This document shows positions 46,899-55,449 of a stretch of DNA of 64,000 nucleotides, in pieces. Below the pieces are notes generated by a model. That model was not told where the DNA came from, did not search any database, and was given only the letters and a program-made list of their open reading frames with translations. Position 1 is the stretch's first letter. Each line of letters opens with the position of its first letter. The stretch comes from Spartinivicinus marinus (GTDB taxonomy: Bacteria; Pseudomonadota; Gammaproteobacteria; Pseudomonadales; Zooshikellaceae): the NCBI RefSeq assembly GCF_026309355.1, contig NZ_JAPJZK010000001.1, positions 3,244,501-3,308,500 on the forward strand. The letters are read 5' to 3'. Position numbers and translations under genes: made by a program.

Positions 46899-48517
46899 CT
46901 CGATTCCGAAGTTTTTAATGCTTGACTAGCACGATGAGAGAGATTCAGAAGACTGGACTACAGGTATTGCTCCATTTCTTCGCCTAGCAAAGAACGATCA
47001 ACACGACACCTGCAGACCAGTGATGGTGTAGTATATCGCGCTTGTATTTCAATAGCGACTTGATGACGACTTGTGTTGATTACCCCTATTCCCCATGTGA
47101 TAAAGTTTGTTCAAACTCTAAACGACACCTTGACTGTTTCTTTTCAATCTCCTGGATTAAGTCGTATCCAGTGTCGCTGGTTAACTATTATGCTGATGGG
47201 AATTGGTGTCACTGGTGTATTTTGCTGGGCTGTTTTTGAGCGGTGTAGCTTAGGAGCATTCAAGCAGGACCAATTACGTTGGATGTTTTACCATAGTAAA
47301 ATTGCCTGGTCATTGTTGTTGCAAGCCAGTGTCCGACAAGTACTCAATCACTATCATATTACGAGAGGAGTACTCATTTTTGACGATAGTGATAAAGTCC
47401 GCTCCAAGAGAACACGACGTATTAAAGGTGTGCATAAAATAAAACATAAAAAATCCGGCGGCTATGTTCAAGGGCAAGAGCTAGTGTTTATGCTACTGGT
47501 GACACCTGTAGCTACCTTACCGATTGCTTTTCGCTTTTATACACCTGATCCAGCGTTAAGTGCTTGGCGTCAGAAAAATAAAGCCCTAAAGAGGCTGGGT
47601 ATTCCTGGAAAAGAAAGACCCAAAAAACCTAAGCCCAACCCAGATTATCCGACCAAACAAGCTTTAGCACTTGAGATGGTTGAAGCATTTTCATTGTCAT
47701 TTTCTGATATAAAGATTAATGCGGTCATTGCTGATGCACTGTATAGCACAGCAGAATTCATGGATAAGGCTTCCATTGCGACGGGTGGTGCTCAAGTGGT
47801 GAGTCAATTACGCTCCAATCAACTAATCCTTTCCCAAGGAAAAAAAGTACGACTTACACATTACTTTGCACGCCAAACAGGCGTCGATACCAAGTTAATT
47901 ATCCGAGGCCAAAAAACACAGTCAATCACCATGCTGGCGGCTCGGGTTTATGTGAAAGCCCATGGTAAAAAGCGGTTTGTGGTTGCTTTGAAATATGAGG
48001 GAGAAAAAAATTATCGATATCTAGTGGCATCCGACATGTCCTGGCGGCATGGTGATATTGCTAGGGTTTATACATTGAGATGGTTAGTTGAGGTTTTCAT
48101 TGAGGACTGGAAGCAACATGCTGGCTGGAACCGATTGGCCAAACAACAAGGCGAAGAAGGATCAACGCGAGGCGTGATCATGAGCCTGCTGTACGACCAT
48201 ATGTTACTGCTACATCCAGAGCAATCCGTCCGCCTTGAAAATAAGCAGCCCGGGCTTCCTGTTGGCTGTTTGACTGAGCGAATCAAAACAGAAGCCCTAA
48301 TAAAAACTGTAGAAGCAGTTGTCACGGCTGATGAACCAAAACAGCAACTGAAAGCCTTTACCGCTGCAATAATCAGTGTGCTTCCTGAGCGCCGCTCGAA
48401 AAAGCATTTAGCGGGTTTAGATTTGGGCAAACAAGAGCCCACTGACTCATTAAAATACAGAGCGGCTGCATAAATAAATTAGCAGTTATGTCAACCTAAA
48501 AAAACTTCGGAATCGAG
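46899..48517 (+). mobile_element. Complete IS4-family insertion sequence (1,619 bases)
   Basis: The ends begin CTCGATTCCGAAGTTTTT and finish as the reverse complement (AAAACTTCGGAATCGAG). TTACTA is duplicated on both sides. One transposase gene fills most of the length. The element separates the gene ending at 46891 from its likely terminator at 48549-48574. A deleted relative lies 550 bases upstream and a solo end at about 57338-57363, so this family has been active here. Confidence 0.92.
47073..48473 (+). CDS. IS4-family DDE transposase
   Basis: 466 residues in the open frame, which begins at a GTG. The first catalytic aspartate is in IFDDSDKVRSK near residue 100 and the second in VIADALYS near 222. 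The IS4 signature Y-x2-R-x3-E-x6-K is exact in YTLRWLVEVFIEDWK near 332-346 and includes the third acidic residue. The protein looks intact, so the element may be mobile and could also act on the deleted copy. The true start is uncertain because no clear ribosome site was seen. Confidence 0.93.
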   Translation: MLITPIPHVIKFVQTLNDTLTVSFQSPGLSRIQCRWLTIMLMGIGVTGVFCWAVFERCSLGAFKQDQLRWMFYHSKIAWSLLLQASVRQVLNHYHITRGVLIFDDSDKVRSKRTRRIKGVHKIKHKKSGGYVQGQELVFMLLVTPVATLPIAFRFYTPDPALSAWRQKNKALKRLGIPGKERPKKPKPNPDYPTKQALALEMVEAFSLSFSDIKINAVIADALYSTAEFMDKASIATGGAQVVSQLRSNQLILSQGKKVRLTHYFARQTGVDTKLIIRGQKTQSITMLAARVYVKAHGKKRFVVALKYEGEKNYRYLVASDMSWRHGDIARVYTLRWLVEVFIEDWKQHAGWNRLAKQQGEEGSTRGVIMSLLYDHMLLLHPEQSVRLENKQPGLPVGCLTERIKTEALIKTVEAVVTADEPKQQLKAFTAAIISVLPERRSKKHLAGLDLGKQEPTDSLKYRAAA

Positions 48518-48523
48518 TTACTA
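48518..48523. repeat. Target-site duplication, right copy
   Basis: TTACTA, identical to 46893-46898. Confidence 0.85.
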
Positions 48524-48548
48524 GTAAATAATTCACCCTCTGACGATG

Positions 48549-48574
48549 ACCACGCCCACAGGACGTGGTTTTTA
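48549..48574 (+). terminator. Rho-independent terminator
   Basis: ACCACG (48549-48554) and CGTGGT (48564-48569) enclose a nine-base loop and are followed by TTTTATTT. It is oriented on the plus strand, so it probably belonged to the gene ending at 46891 before the IS inserted. Confidence 0.75.
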
Positions 48575-48592
48575 TTTATCAATAAATATTGT

Positions 48593-49615
48593 TTAATATT
48601 TTGAAAATAATGGCTTAAAAATTTTTATATTATCGTCTTTTTTTAAACTAGCAGGAGGCCAATTGTCTAAACGCATACCTAAAAATAATCCTCTAGAAGC
48701 AAGCGCATCTTTAATTTCAACACAAGATTTTTTACCCATATTAGGTGTTTTTAGTAACTCAACTTCTGTACGTAAAATCAGATCGCCAATGTAATAAATA
48801 TTTTCTGCTTTTAAACAGTTCGAAGCGCGTACGGAAAGCTCTAAAACATCAATACAGCATAAAAGAACTGGATCAATTTCATCCTCTTTTTCTGGTTCAG
48901 GCTCCTTAATTTCTTCTAAGTCAACAAAAAATGCCAGCTGCTGCTGAAAAATGGTTGCAGCTAGACGAATAGCTTCTTCTGGATCTAATGTGCCATTAGT
49001 TTCTAAATCAATCACAAGTTTATCAAGGTCTGTTCTTTGTTCAACACGAGCATTTTCCACCGCAAAAGAAACACGGATAACTGGAGTATATGTGGCATCA
49101 AGCTGTAAATGACCAATTAAGCGGCTACTATATTCATTTCCCGACTTAGCATCAGCAGGTTCATAGCCACGACCACGAGCAACTTTGAGCTTCATATTAA
49201 GCTCACCTGCACCACTCAGGTGAGCAATGACTTGGTCGGGGTTGACAATTTCAACATCGTGATCAAGTTGGATATCACCGGCAGTGACTACTCCAGCCCC
49301 TTTTTTGAATAAAGAGAGAATCACTTCATCACGACCATGCATTTTTACAGCTATGCTTTTTAGGTTTAGCAGGATCTCAATGACATCCTCCTGGACACCT
49401 TCAATCGCACTATATTCGTGTAATACACCCTCAATTTCCACTTCAACAACTGCACAACCAGGCATTGAAGAAAGCAAGATTCGACGAAGGGCATTACCCA
49501 AAGTATGCCCAAAACCACGCTCTAATGGTTCTAGAGTTACTTTTGCACGAGTAGCACTGGCTGGCTGTACATGAATATTTTTTGGAGTGAGAAACTCAGA
49601 TACAAAACTATCCAT
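48593..49615 (-). CDS. rpoA: RNA polymerase alpha subunit, probably a second, divergent copy
   Basis: 340 residues with both alpha domains. The N-terminal domain is near-canonical ([20 protein letters not shown], then [20 protein letters not shown]). The C-terminal domain keeps the DNA-contact residues R265, N268, C269, G296, K298, S299 and E302 (E. coli numbering). It has changes elsewhere: CCIDVLEL replaces the usual PVDDLEL, so D259 of the sigma-contact patch is valine, and GKKSCVEIK replaces GKKSLTEIK. A longer basic tail follows. Normal rpoA sits between rpsD and rplQ; here neither is present and the neighbours are an IS and an integrase fragment. It is therefore most likely a paralogue, though the window alone cannot show a second copy. 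Confidence 0.85.
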   Translation of the reverse strand: MDSFVSEFLTPKNIHVQPASATRAKVTLEPLERGFGHTLGNALRRILLSSMPGCAVVEVEIEGVLHEYSAIEGVQEDVIEILLNLKSIAVKMHGRDEVILSLFKKGAGVVTAGDIQLDHDVEIVNPDQVIAHLSGAGELNMKLKVARGRGYEPADAKSGNEYSSRLIGHLQLDATYTPVIRVSFAVENARVEQRTDLDKLVIDLETNGTLDPEEAIRLAATIFQQQLAFFVDLEEIKEPEPEKEDEIDPVLLCCIDVLELSVRASNCLKAENIYYIGDLILRTEVELLKTPNMGKKSCVEIKDALASRGLFLGMRLDNWPPASLKKDDNIKIFKPLFSKY

Positions 49616-49817
49616 AAATGTAATTACCTACTTAACCCTGATAATTATACAGATCAATATGTAACTGCGTTCAGGGTACGCGGTTGTTGTACAGTATATA
49701 CCGTTTCAATAAAAGTATGGGTATTAATTTCAGCAGCAAAACAGGATTGATAAGATTGGCTCTTAAGTGAAGTTTTGCACTCCGCTCTTCTGATAAAAAA
49801 ATAATAAATATCGCAAG

Positions 49818-50153
49818 GTGGTACTTAACCAAGCTGCCACCGATGCAATACAGCAACTACTCGCTAGCCGAGGCTATGCGCCAGATGAGCTATTGTTCCA
49901 AGGCCAGCGAGGACCTATCACTGTGCCCTACGTTAACCGCCTGGTTAAGCAATGGTGCAAGAACGTTGTACTTAAGGGAAACTACGGCAGCCACACCCTG
50001 CGCAAGACATGGGGCTACTGGCAATGCAAAGGCAACAATGCCCTGGTACCGGTATTGATGGAAGCCTTCGGACACGCTACCCAAATGCAGGCGCTGGACT
50101 ATCTGGGTATTGAAGAAAAGGAGATACACAAGTTGTATTTTTATGAGATTTGA
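49818..50153 (+). pseudogene. C-terminal fragment of a tyrosine recombinase/phage integrase
   Basis: 111 codons resembling only the end of an integrase. HTLRKTW supplies the H-x2-R pair, and a later GHATQMQALDYLGI carries the histidine and probable catalytic tyrosine. The N-terminal DNA-binding domain and first catalytic arginine are missing, compared with 300 or more residues normally. Base use is more GC-rich than the neighbours, which suggests foreign origin. It marks past integration at the left edge of the accessory stretch running to about 57.5 kb. Confidence 0.8.
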
Positions 50154-50184
50154 GTGTGTCTAACTGTAAATGTGTAGTTGACCG

Positions 50185-50946
50185 CTACTTCCCTTGTATA
50201 GCAGATATATGTTTATCAACTATTTTTTGATAAATACCTTTATTTTTAATGACTCTCAAACCTTCATTAAGATCTTTTATAAGTTCAGCGCTATTTTTAT
50301 ACTCTTTTGAAGCAAGAAGAACAAATGTATTTTCTCTAATAACTGGTCCTAGTATTTTAAAATCACTTGATTTCAAACCTGCTTTCCTAATTGCTTCCCA
50401 TCCTGATATAGAGTTGACAGAATACAAATCCGCGCGTTTTAGAGTTATGGCTTCAAAACAATCTTCTTCTGTCTTTGGCTGATATAAACTTAAAGTTTTT
50501 TTGTCTAAAAATTTTTGAATTGGAGCTTGTGTCCAACCTAATGGTAAGCATACACGCAATCCCTTAATGTCCTGATCTTTTTTATAATCTATGCTGAAAT
50601 TTTTACTTACAAAAAACCTTTCTGTTGATTTATAGATGCTATCTGAGATGCTGAATAACTTTTGACGCTCTTCAGTCAACATCCATGGGAAGGATGCCGC
50701 TATGTTACCTTCTATTAGGCTTTTATAGGCTCTTTTCCAGGGTAGGTAGTCTATCTTATACCGGTGCTTTGTTTGCTTTAATGCCGCTTCAACCACTTCT
50801 ACTAGCATCCCGCCATTTAGCAAACTTTTGCCGGTAAAAGGTGCCCAATCCCCAGTGGCTATAATAGTTGGTTGGTCTTCTGCTACTACTAAATAAGGGC
50901 TAAATAATAACAGTGACAGTATAGGTATTCGAATGTGTTTAAGCAT
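50185..50946 (-). CDS. Orphan periplasmic solute-binding protein (family 3)
   Basis: 253 residues with a Sec signal peptide (IPILSLLLFSPYLVVA). The family 3 pattern is present: TGDWAPFTGKSLLNGGMLVEVV, then a KIDYLPWKRAYKSL motif typical of the orphan group found in Oceanospirillales and Vibrio. No ABC permease or ATPase genes are adjacent. Similar orphans occur at 53919-54716 and 61858-62691. Such proteins may bind amino acids for a transporter elsewhere or serve as sensors. Confidence 0.82.
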   Translation of the reverse strand: MLKHIRIPILSLLLFSPYLVVAEDQPTIIATGDWAPFTGKSLLNGGMLVEVVEAALKQTKHRYKIDYLPWKRAYKSLIEGNIAASFPWMLTEERQKLFSISDSIYKSTERFFVSKNFSIDYKKDQDIKGLRVCLPLGWTQAPIQKFLDKKTLSLYQPKTEEDCFEAITLKRADLYSVNSISGWEAIRKAGLKSSDFKILGPVIRENTFVLLASKEYKNSAELIKDLNEGLRVIKNKGIYQKIVDKHISAIQGK

Positions 50947-51381
50947 ATAGGTTCTACTAGATATAAAGCCTTGTAACCAGTATAGCTACTTATGAGAGCT
51001 GCTTTATTGGACGAACAAGTCTAAGCTTGTAGTAAAATCCGAAGTGATTGATTTATATAGTGAAAACTGGTTAACTATTATACAAAAGTTAACCAGTTTT
51101 TAAGGCTTACATAGCCGATTATTCCCGCTAAGACAGAGAAGCGGCTATTTTTGAACGAAACCCGTAGTATACTATCGAAAACGATAATATGTATCCCTTG
51201 GTTTGATACCATCTAAATTAGAATTATTTAATGTAAAAATACCCGCAAACCACAAAAACCACTCCATCCCCTCGGGTTAACCAAGCAAAAATAAAAGACC
51301 GTTGCCGTTTACTTAGGGGGAGTTCGTTTTTTGCGGTATCATTGCATTATCGTATGACTGAAATGAAAGGGGGACTTCACT
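50947..51381. other. 435-base region with a terminator-like hairpin
   Basis: No gene is visible. AAAACTGGTTAAC (51063-51075) pairs exactly with GTTAACCAGTTTT (51088-51100), followed by T then AAGG. The AT-rich flanks make it look like a bidirectional terminator. The promoter of the small gene at 51382 should lie at its right end. Confidence 0.5.
51063..51101. terminator. Hairpin with 13-base-pair stem, probable terminator
   Basis: Perfect 13-base arms around a 12-base loop; each arm's A/T end supplies a short T-run on either strand. Confidence 0.6.
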
Positions 51382-51615
51382 ATGTCTCAAAGTTTACCTA
51401 CCCCAACCCAGCTGGATAATGTCATGGGGAAAGCGGGTAATGCCCGTCAGGCAGTGGTTGAGCTGATTGATTTACTGGAATCATTAGAGCTGGTGACAAC
51501 AGCTGATACTTATAAAAAGCAGTTGATGGAATTGGATAAACAACAAATCAAGCTCGCTGGGCTAGTGGCCCGTTGTCGTGAGGCGGGACAGATTACCGTG
51601 GATGATTATAAATAA
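51382..51615 (+). CDS. Small helical protein of unknown function
   Basis: 77 residues, entirely helical by appearance, with leucine/isoleucine-rich heptads (AVVELIDLLESLEL, then KQLMELDKQQIKLAGLV). GGGGG lies some nine bases upstream of the ATG. No family is recognised. It sits alone among accessory genes. Confidence 0.55.
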   Translation: MSQSLPTPTQLDNVMGKAGNARQAVVELIDLLESLELVTTADTYKKQLMELDKQQIKLAGLVARCREAGQITVDDYK

Positions 51616-51796
51616 CTCACGGTGTTGAGGGGATAACAAAGCCCACATGGGGCTAGGTCCGTTGCTCTATAAAACACAAAATGTTCCACGCGAAACCATG
51701 TAACATTGATATACAGCAATATGTGTACAAAAGTTGTGCTGTCGTGGGTTTTTGTTAGTGTTGGCCCGCCTTGAGCTGGCCATGACAGTGAAGGGT

Positions 51797-51820
51797 GCTA
51801 GGAGTGCTGAGCCTCCTAGC
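51797..51820 (+). repeat. Conserved hairpin, copy 1
   Basis: GCTAGGAG, loop TGCTGAGC, CTCCTAGC: an eight-base-pair stem. The same loop occurs at 52879-52902 with compensating stem changes. It lies just past the end of the minus-strand nuclease gene. Confidence 0.6.
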
Positions 51821-51827
51821 TATAAAT

Positions 51828-52262
51828 TTACTTACACCACCCTTGTCGTTTACCGCCATCGTATGGTCTAGCAAGCTTGGCTTTGATCAGGCTATCGGTA
51901 AGACTCTTGCCGTCTATGTAGACATTCGCCAGTATTCTAAAATACTTCCCCCGCTGCATATTGCGCAACTCAATCTTTTTAGCTGAGCGCAGCAAGCTAA
52001 CAGTATGTTGTTTAGCTTTCCTGGCCAGCTTCTTCTCTTTCTCGCACTGACCTCTGATCTCAGGCGTATCAACGCCTTTAACTCTGATTGAGATACGCTC
52101 ACCAACAATATTAGGCCAGCCCTTAATATTTACACGGAACGTGTCGCCATCATAGATACTGGTTACTTCCTTTACTACCGCAGTACCAAACTCCTTATCT
52201 TTGATGCTTTTTCCAACAGCAATGCAAGGCAAAAGGGCAACAATTAGTGCATATTTTTTCAT
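51828..52262 (-). CDS. Secreted thermonuclease (SNase)-like nuclease
   Basis: 144 residues from the ATG at 52262, which follows AAGGTAG and gives a signal peptide (MKKYALIVALLPCIAVGKS). The frame continues upstream without a credible start. The SNase-fold motifs YDGDTFRV, RVKGVDTPEIRG and the late RGKYFRILANVYIDG are in order, covering the calcium-site aspartates and catalytic arginine and glutamate region. It should cut nucleic acids in the periplasm or outside the cell. Confidence 0.85.
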   Translation of the reverse strand: MKKYALIVALLPCIAVGKSIKDKEFGTAVVKEVTSIYDGDTFRVNIKGWPNIVGERISIRVKGVDTPEIRGQCEKEKKLARKAKQHTVSLLRSAKKIELRNMQRGKYFRILANVYIDGKSLTDSLIKAKLARPYDGGKRQGWCK

Positions 52263-52440
52263 CAATACTACCTTTTTAATAGGGAGCAAATATTCTAAGT
52301 GAAAGGTTAAATTTATGGTGCTAACTGCAAAGCAATCTGTAAAAGTTTTAGTTGTTATTTTTATATAATCGCCTACTGCCGTATCTGAAAAGTTTGAAAA
52401 TTTATATATTGCACTAGAAGCATATACATCATTCCTATTC

Positions 52441-52737
52441 TTGTGCAATAAAGCTGCAGTAAAGGAAATAAAGGCAGAAGGAAAGAAAAATTATTTTAAA
52501 AGAGCCAGTTTAACTACATGTGAGGTATATATTAATAACGGTGTATTGTCTAATCGATACTCATCATGTGCTTATGTAGGCTTCAATTTATTTGCACCAC
52601 ACCTAGTACAAGAGATGGGATGTAATTTCAGTAGTAATCACAGGGTGTTTAGTGCTGAAATAGCCCCTTTAAGGAAAGGTCAAAGAGCATCAATAACATG
52701 TAACTTAGCTTGCAAGCTCAAAAAGGCAACTACTTAG
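52441..52737 (+). CDS. Hypothetical cysteine-rich protein, start unresolved (possibly 5'-truncated)
   Basis: About 98 residues from a TTG; the frame is open back to 52369 but offers no ATG or ribosome site. It has six cysteines, four of them spaced as if for two disulfides (TTCEVY, SSCAYVGFN, MGCNFSS, ITCNLACKL). That pattern suggests an exported protein which has lost its signal sequence. No family is recognised. Confidence 0.35.
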   Translation: MCNKAAVKEIKAEGKKNYFKRASLTTCEVYINNGVLSNRYSSCAYVGFNLFAPHLVQEMGCNFSSNHRVFSAEIAPLRKGQRASITCNLACKLKKATT

Positions 52738-52854
52738 CAGTGCTACGCACTCCCTCGATAAACTACCCTTATGGAACTGTTGCCACAAATCAGTTTTGCT
52801 TTGTATGAAACTTGACCAGACAATAACACCCTGTTAGATTAGCCTCACTCTTAC

Positions 52855-52902
52855 GCTAGGCCATAACTGGCGTAAGACGCTAGGGGTGCTGAGCCCCTTA
52901 GC
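52855..52902 (+). promoter_or_regulatory. Tandem hairpins in the leader of the cold-shock gene
   Basis: TCTTACGC (about 52850) pairs with GCGTAAGA (about 52870), and directly after it GCTAGGGG/CCCTTAGC (52879-52886, 52895-52902) encloses the loop TGCTGAGC. The start codon of the cold-shock gene is 35 bases further. Structured leaders control many cspA-type mRNAs, so a regulatory role is plausible. Confidence 0.5.
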
Positions 52903-52936
52903 TACTATCAATTTATTATTTGAAGATCAAGAAAAT

Positions 52937-53146
52937 ATGTCTAATCAAAAAACTGGTACAGTTAAGTGGTTCAACGAATCTAAAGGTTTTGGTTTCATTG
53001 AGCAGCAAGGTGGGCCAGACGTTTTCGTTCACTACAGCGCTATCCAGACTTCAGGCTTCAAAGTTCTTAATGAAGGTCAGCAAGTAGAATTCACTCAAGG
53101 CCAAGGCCCTAAAGGACCGCAGGCTGAGAATGTAGTGCCTTTATAG
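52937..53146 (+). CDS. Cold-shock domain protein (CspA family)
   Basis: 69 residues from the ATG at 52937, the family's normal start ([20 protein letters not shown]). RNA-binding motifs RNP1 (KGFGFIEQ) and RNP2 (VFVHYSAI) are intact. It binds single-stranded RNA or DNA and helps translation or transcription at low temperature or under stress. The upstream frame to 52886 runs through the leader hairpin and is not used. Confidence 0.95.
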   Translation: MSNQKTGTVKWFNESKGFGFIEQQGGPDVFVHYSAIQTSGFKVLNEGQQVEFTQGQGPKGPQAENVVPL

Positions 53147-53198
53147 GTTATTCGCAGGCTAGACGGTTACTGCCGTTTAGCTTGGGCGCTGACTTACA

Positions 53199-53506
53199 TC
53201 AAATCACCCAGCTCAATATCTAGTTTTTCTGCAATAACCCCAGCGCTTCAGTAGAAATACTCAGCTTGCCTTGTTCCACCTGTGCTAAATACACCGCTGT
53301 AATCTCAACAGCTTTAGCAAGCGTTTACTGTGTTAGTCCATGATGCTCGCGCCATACCTTTACAGGGCTTTCACCATCAAGCAAGCGAGTTACAACAGCA
53401 TCAGGTACTAGTTCTGTCTCGCCATTTCTGATAGATTTTTTAATGTCGTTGTATTCTTGTATATCGGCCAATTCTTCAAGTTTTGATGGTATTTGTCCTT
53501 GTATAG
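53199..53506 (-). pseudogene. Xre/HigA-type antitoxin gene, inactivated
   Basis: On the minus strand the frame reads SKLEELADIQEYNDIKKSIR, then VVTRLLDGESPVKVWREHHGLTQ, an in-frame TAA at 53325-53327, and then TLAKAVEITAVYLAQVEQGKLSIS. This is the familiar antitoxin layout ending in a helix-turn-helix. The TAA replaces what is normally a glutamine codon, a single CAA to TAA change. A further frameshift interrupts the last residues, and no ATG opens the frame. No toxin gene is adjacent. Confidence 0.75.
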
Positions 53507-53585
53507 AGGTTCCCCTTTTTCAACATTAGTTCTATCTTAAACCACTGTCTCATTTTTGGGGACCACTATAAATTATACTACCTAG

Positions 53586-53774
53586 CTATTTTTTCTGTGT
53601 AGAGGGGCTGCCAAGCACTATGCCTATGCGAGTGTTATTGCCTTTTGCTATGCCGCTTTGACCTTTGGGTATCTCTTGGATTTCTCCACCCGCTTTAAGG
53701 AAGGCTGCTACTTGATCGTCAATGCTTTTCTGACGGGTTTCACTTGATAGGTCATCTTGCTTTTTACGTGCCAT
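53586..53774 (-). CDS. Small basic conserved protein
   Basis: 62 residues from the ATG at 53774; the frame extends to 53915 but the family starts at MARKKQ. A basic lead, then SIDDQVAAFLKAGGEIQEIP and a glycine-rich tail (KGQSGIAKGN) are shared with short proteins common in Gammaproteobacteria. Their role is not known to me. A shorter relative lies at 54814-54930 on the other side of the solute-binding protein gene. Confidence 0.6.
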   Translation of the reverse strand: MARKKQDDLSSETRQKSIDDQVAAFLKAGGEIQEIPKGQSGIAKGNNTRIGIVLGSPSTQKK

Positions 53775-53918
53775 GAGAGCTCCTACTTTGGTTAGCCAGG
53801 TATTATACACAAAAAGGGGGCAGCCTGCTGTCCTAAGGTATATAGGTGTGATGGGGAGTTGATCTAGCCGGGGGAGGTTGTTAAGTGAGACAAACCATTG
53901 TTCATTAAGTATCACCGT

Positions 53919-54716
53919 TTACTCTGGGATAAGGTAGTTTTGATAAATGCGGTCATACGTTCCATCTTGTTTCATATGGTTTAATATTGCTTCAACCTTG
54001 GAAACAAAAGAAGAGGAGATTGTTTTTTTAGAGAACAGCAAATAGGTTGGCCACTCTAGTATAATCAGAGTTTTATGATCAGGTGTATAGACCATTTCCA
54101 GTTTGTCACTCAGCCCCTGTATTTTTAAATAATATTGCGTAGGAATAATATCGGCTATAAAAAAATCAGTTCTCCCAGCAAGTAGCATTTGTACGCTTTG
54201 TTCTACAGAGTCAGTTTCATATACAGTTTTAAACTGAGCATCATCAAGCGCTTTTCTAAAAGAACCGCTTCCATACAAATAACCTCGACGAATGCCTACA
54301 GAGTAATTATGAATACCATTAAGCTCCTGGGTTAAACGGATATTAGCCCCTTTACGAGCAAAAAAAGCATACTTTTGTAAAATTAGAATACTATTGGCAT
54401 AGACTCCCCATTTTTGACGAGCATTGTTTTTACCAGCATTAAATAGAATATCGTTTTGTCCAGTCTTCACCTGGCTAACTGCTCTGGCCCATGGGTAAAA
54501 AATAAAGCTGACTTTCTTGGTAGGCTTTATTCGTTTAAAAATCTCCTTGATAATATCAATGGCAAGCCCTTTGGCAGTGCCATCTTCGCTATATTCATAA
54601 GGGGGGTAATGTAGTGTAGCAGCAGTTAAGTGTGTACTTTCAGCTTGTGTTTTGCTGGTATTATTGAGAAATATTCCGATAATAACTAAGAAATAACAGT
54701 ACTTTTTCATTATCAT
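53919..54716 (-). CDS. Orphan periplasmic solute-binding protein (family 3)
   Basis: 265 residues with a signal peptide (YCYFLVIIGIFLNNTSKTQA). TLHYPPYEYSEDGTAKGLAIDII and the FIFYPWARAVSQV block match the family 3 binding fold, with the late segment DFFIADIIP. There are no permease genes nearby. It is a paralogue of the proteins at 50185 and 61858. Amino-acid or small-molecule binding is likely; the role is open. Confidence 0.82.
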   Translation of the reverse strand: MIMKKYCYFLVIIGIFLNNTSKTQAESTHLTAATLHYPPYEYSEDGTAKGLAIDIIKEIFKRIKPTKKVSFIFYPWARAVSQVKTGQNDILFNAGKNNARQKWGVYANSILILQKYAFFARKGANIRLTQELNGIHNYSVGIRRGYLYGSGSFRKALDDAQFKTVYETDSVEQSVQMLLAGRTDFFIADIIPTQYYLKIQGLSDKLEMVYTPDHKTLIILEWPTYLLFSKKTISSSFVSKVEAILNHMKQDGTYDRIYQNYLIPE

Positions 54717-54813
54717 GTAGTGTGTATGTTTAACATAGTTATAGCAGCTACACTAGATGATTAAAACCATTAAGAAAGAAATCGCCTGATACGATCCCTT
54801 AACGTCCTTAATG

Positions 54814-54930
54814 CTAGGTAGCCGGTGGCACTTCCTTTATCTTGCCGCTAGCCTTCAAGAATGCGGTGGTTTGTTCTGTTATTTCTCTGCATGTGATTTC
54901 GATTAGGGGCTTGTGTTTCTTGCCTGGCAT
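54814..54930 (-). CDS. 38-residue relative of the 53586 small basic protein
   Basis: Start ATG at 54930 with AAAGGA upstream; stop TAG at 54814. It begins MPGKKHKP and continues EITEQTTAFLKASGKIKEVP, lining up with MARKKQDD and SIDDQVAAFLKAGGEIQEIP in the gene at 53586-53774. It ends before the glycine-rich tail. It is either a short paralogue or a truncated copy. Confidence 0.5.
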   Translation of the reverse strand: MPGKKHKPLIEITCREITEQTTAFLKASGKIKEVPPAT

Positions 54931-54971
54931 TGCTGGGCTGTCCTTTGTGAGTGTTAGCGGGTTAGGGGGAA

Positions 54972-55388
54972 ATGGAGGGGGTTTCGAAACCTATTTATAA
55001 TAAAACTTATGGTTTGAACCTGCTGCTGGACTTCAATATGAAGAACTTTGTTGCATATAGCGCATTTTCATGGTTTGTAATTGGATTATTAATAGGTTGG
55101 GGAGGCTATGCTTTAGTCGCTATCGCTGGAGGTATGTGGTTCGGAAATTCCATTTCTGCTGTATTAACTGGGAAAATAGACACTTTGGTTCAGCGTCGCC
55201 TCCACATTGAACGATCAAGTAATCCCATAGACTTCTGGCTGGCAACCATTTGCGAATTTGCACTTTCAATTGTGGTCATTTTTGCCATATTAAAAATGAG
55301 GAAAGATGCTGGTCTAGCTCTACTGAATCCCCCCTGGTTTATCGGAGAGGATTTTATTTACGCAATGCTCGACTTTTCAGCCTATTAA
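54972..55388 (+). CDS. Hypothetical membrane protein
   Basis: 138 residues with two or three membrane helices (SAFSWFVIGLLIGWGGYALV, then a glycine-rich helix, then ICEFALSIVVIFAIL). An ATG at 55038 (MKNFVAYSAF) is the likelier start because it directly precedes the first helix. No family is recognised. Confidence 0.5.
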   Translation: MEGVSKPIYNKTYGLNLLLDFNMKNFVAYSAFSWFVIGLLIGWGGYALVAIAGGMWFGNSISAVLTGKIDTLVQRRLHIERSSNPIDFWLATICEFALSIVVIFAILKMRKDAGLALLNPPWFIGEDFIYAMLDFSAY

Positions 55389-55449
55389 TTTAGCTAGCTG
55401 AATTAGGGCATTACTTAAGCGTCAAAGCTCTTTCAAAAGCCTGAGAGTG

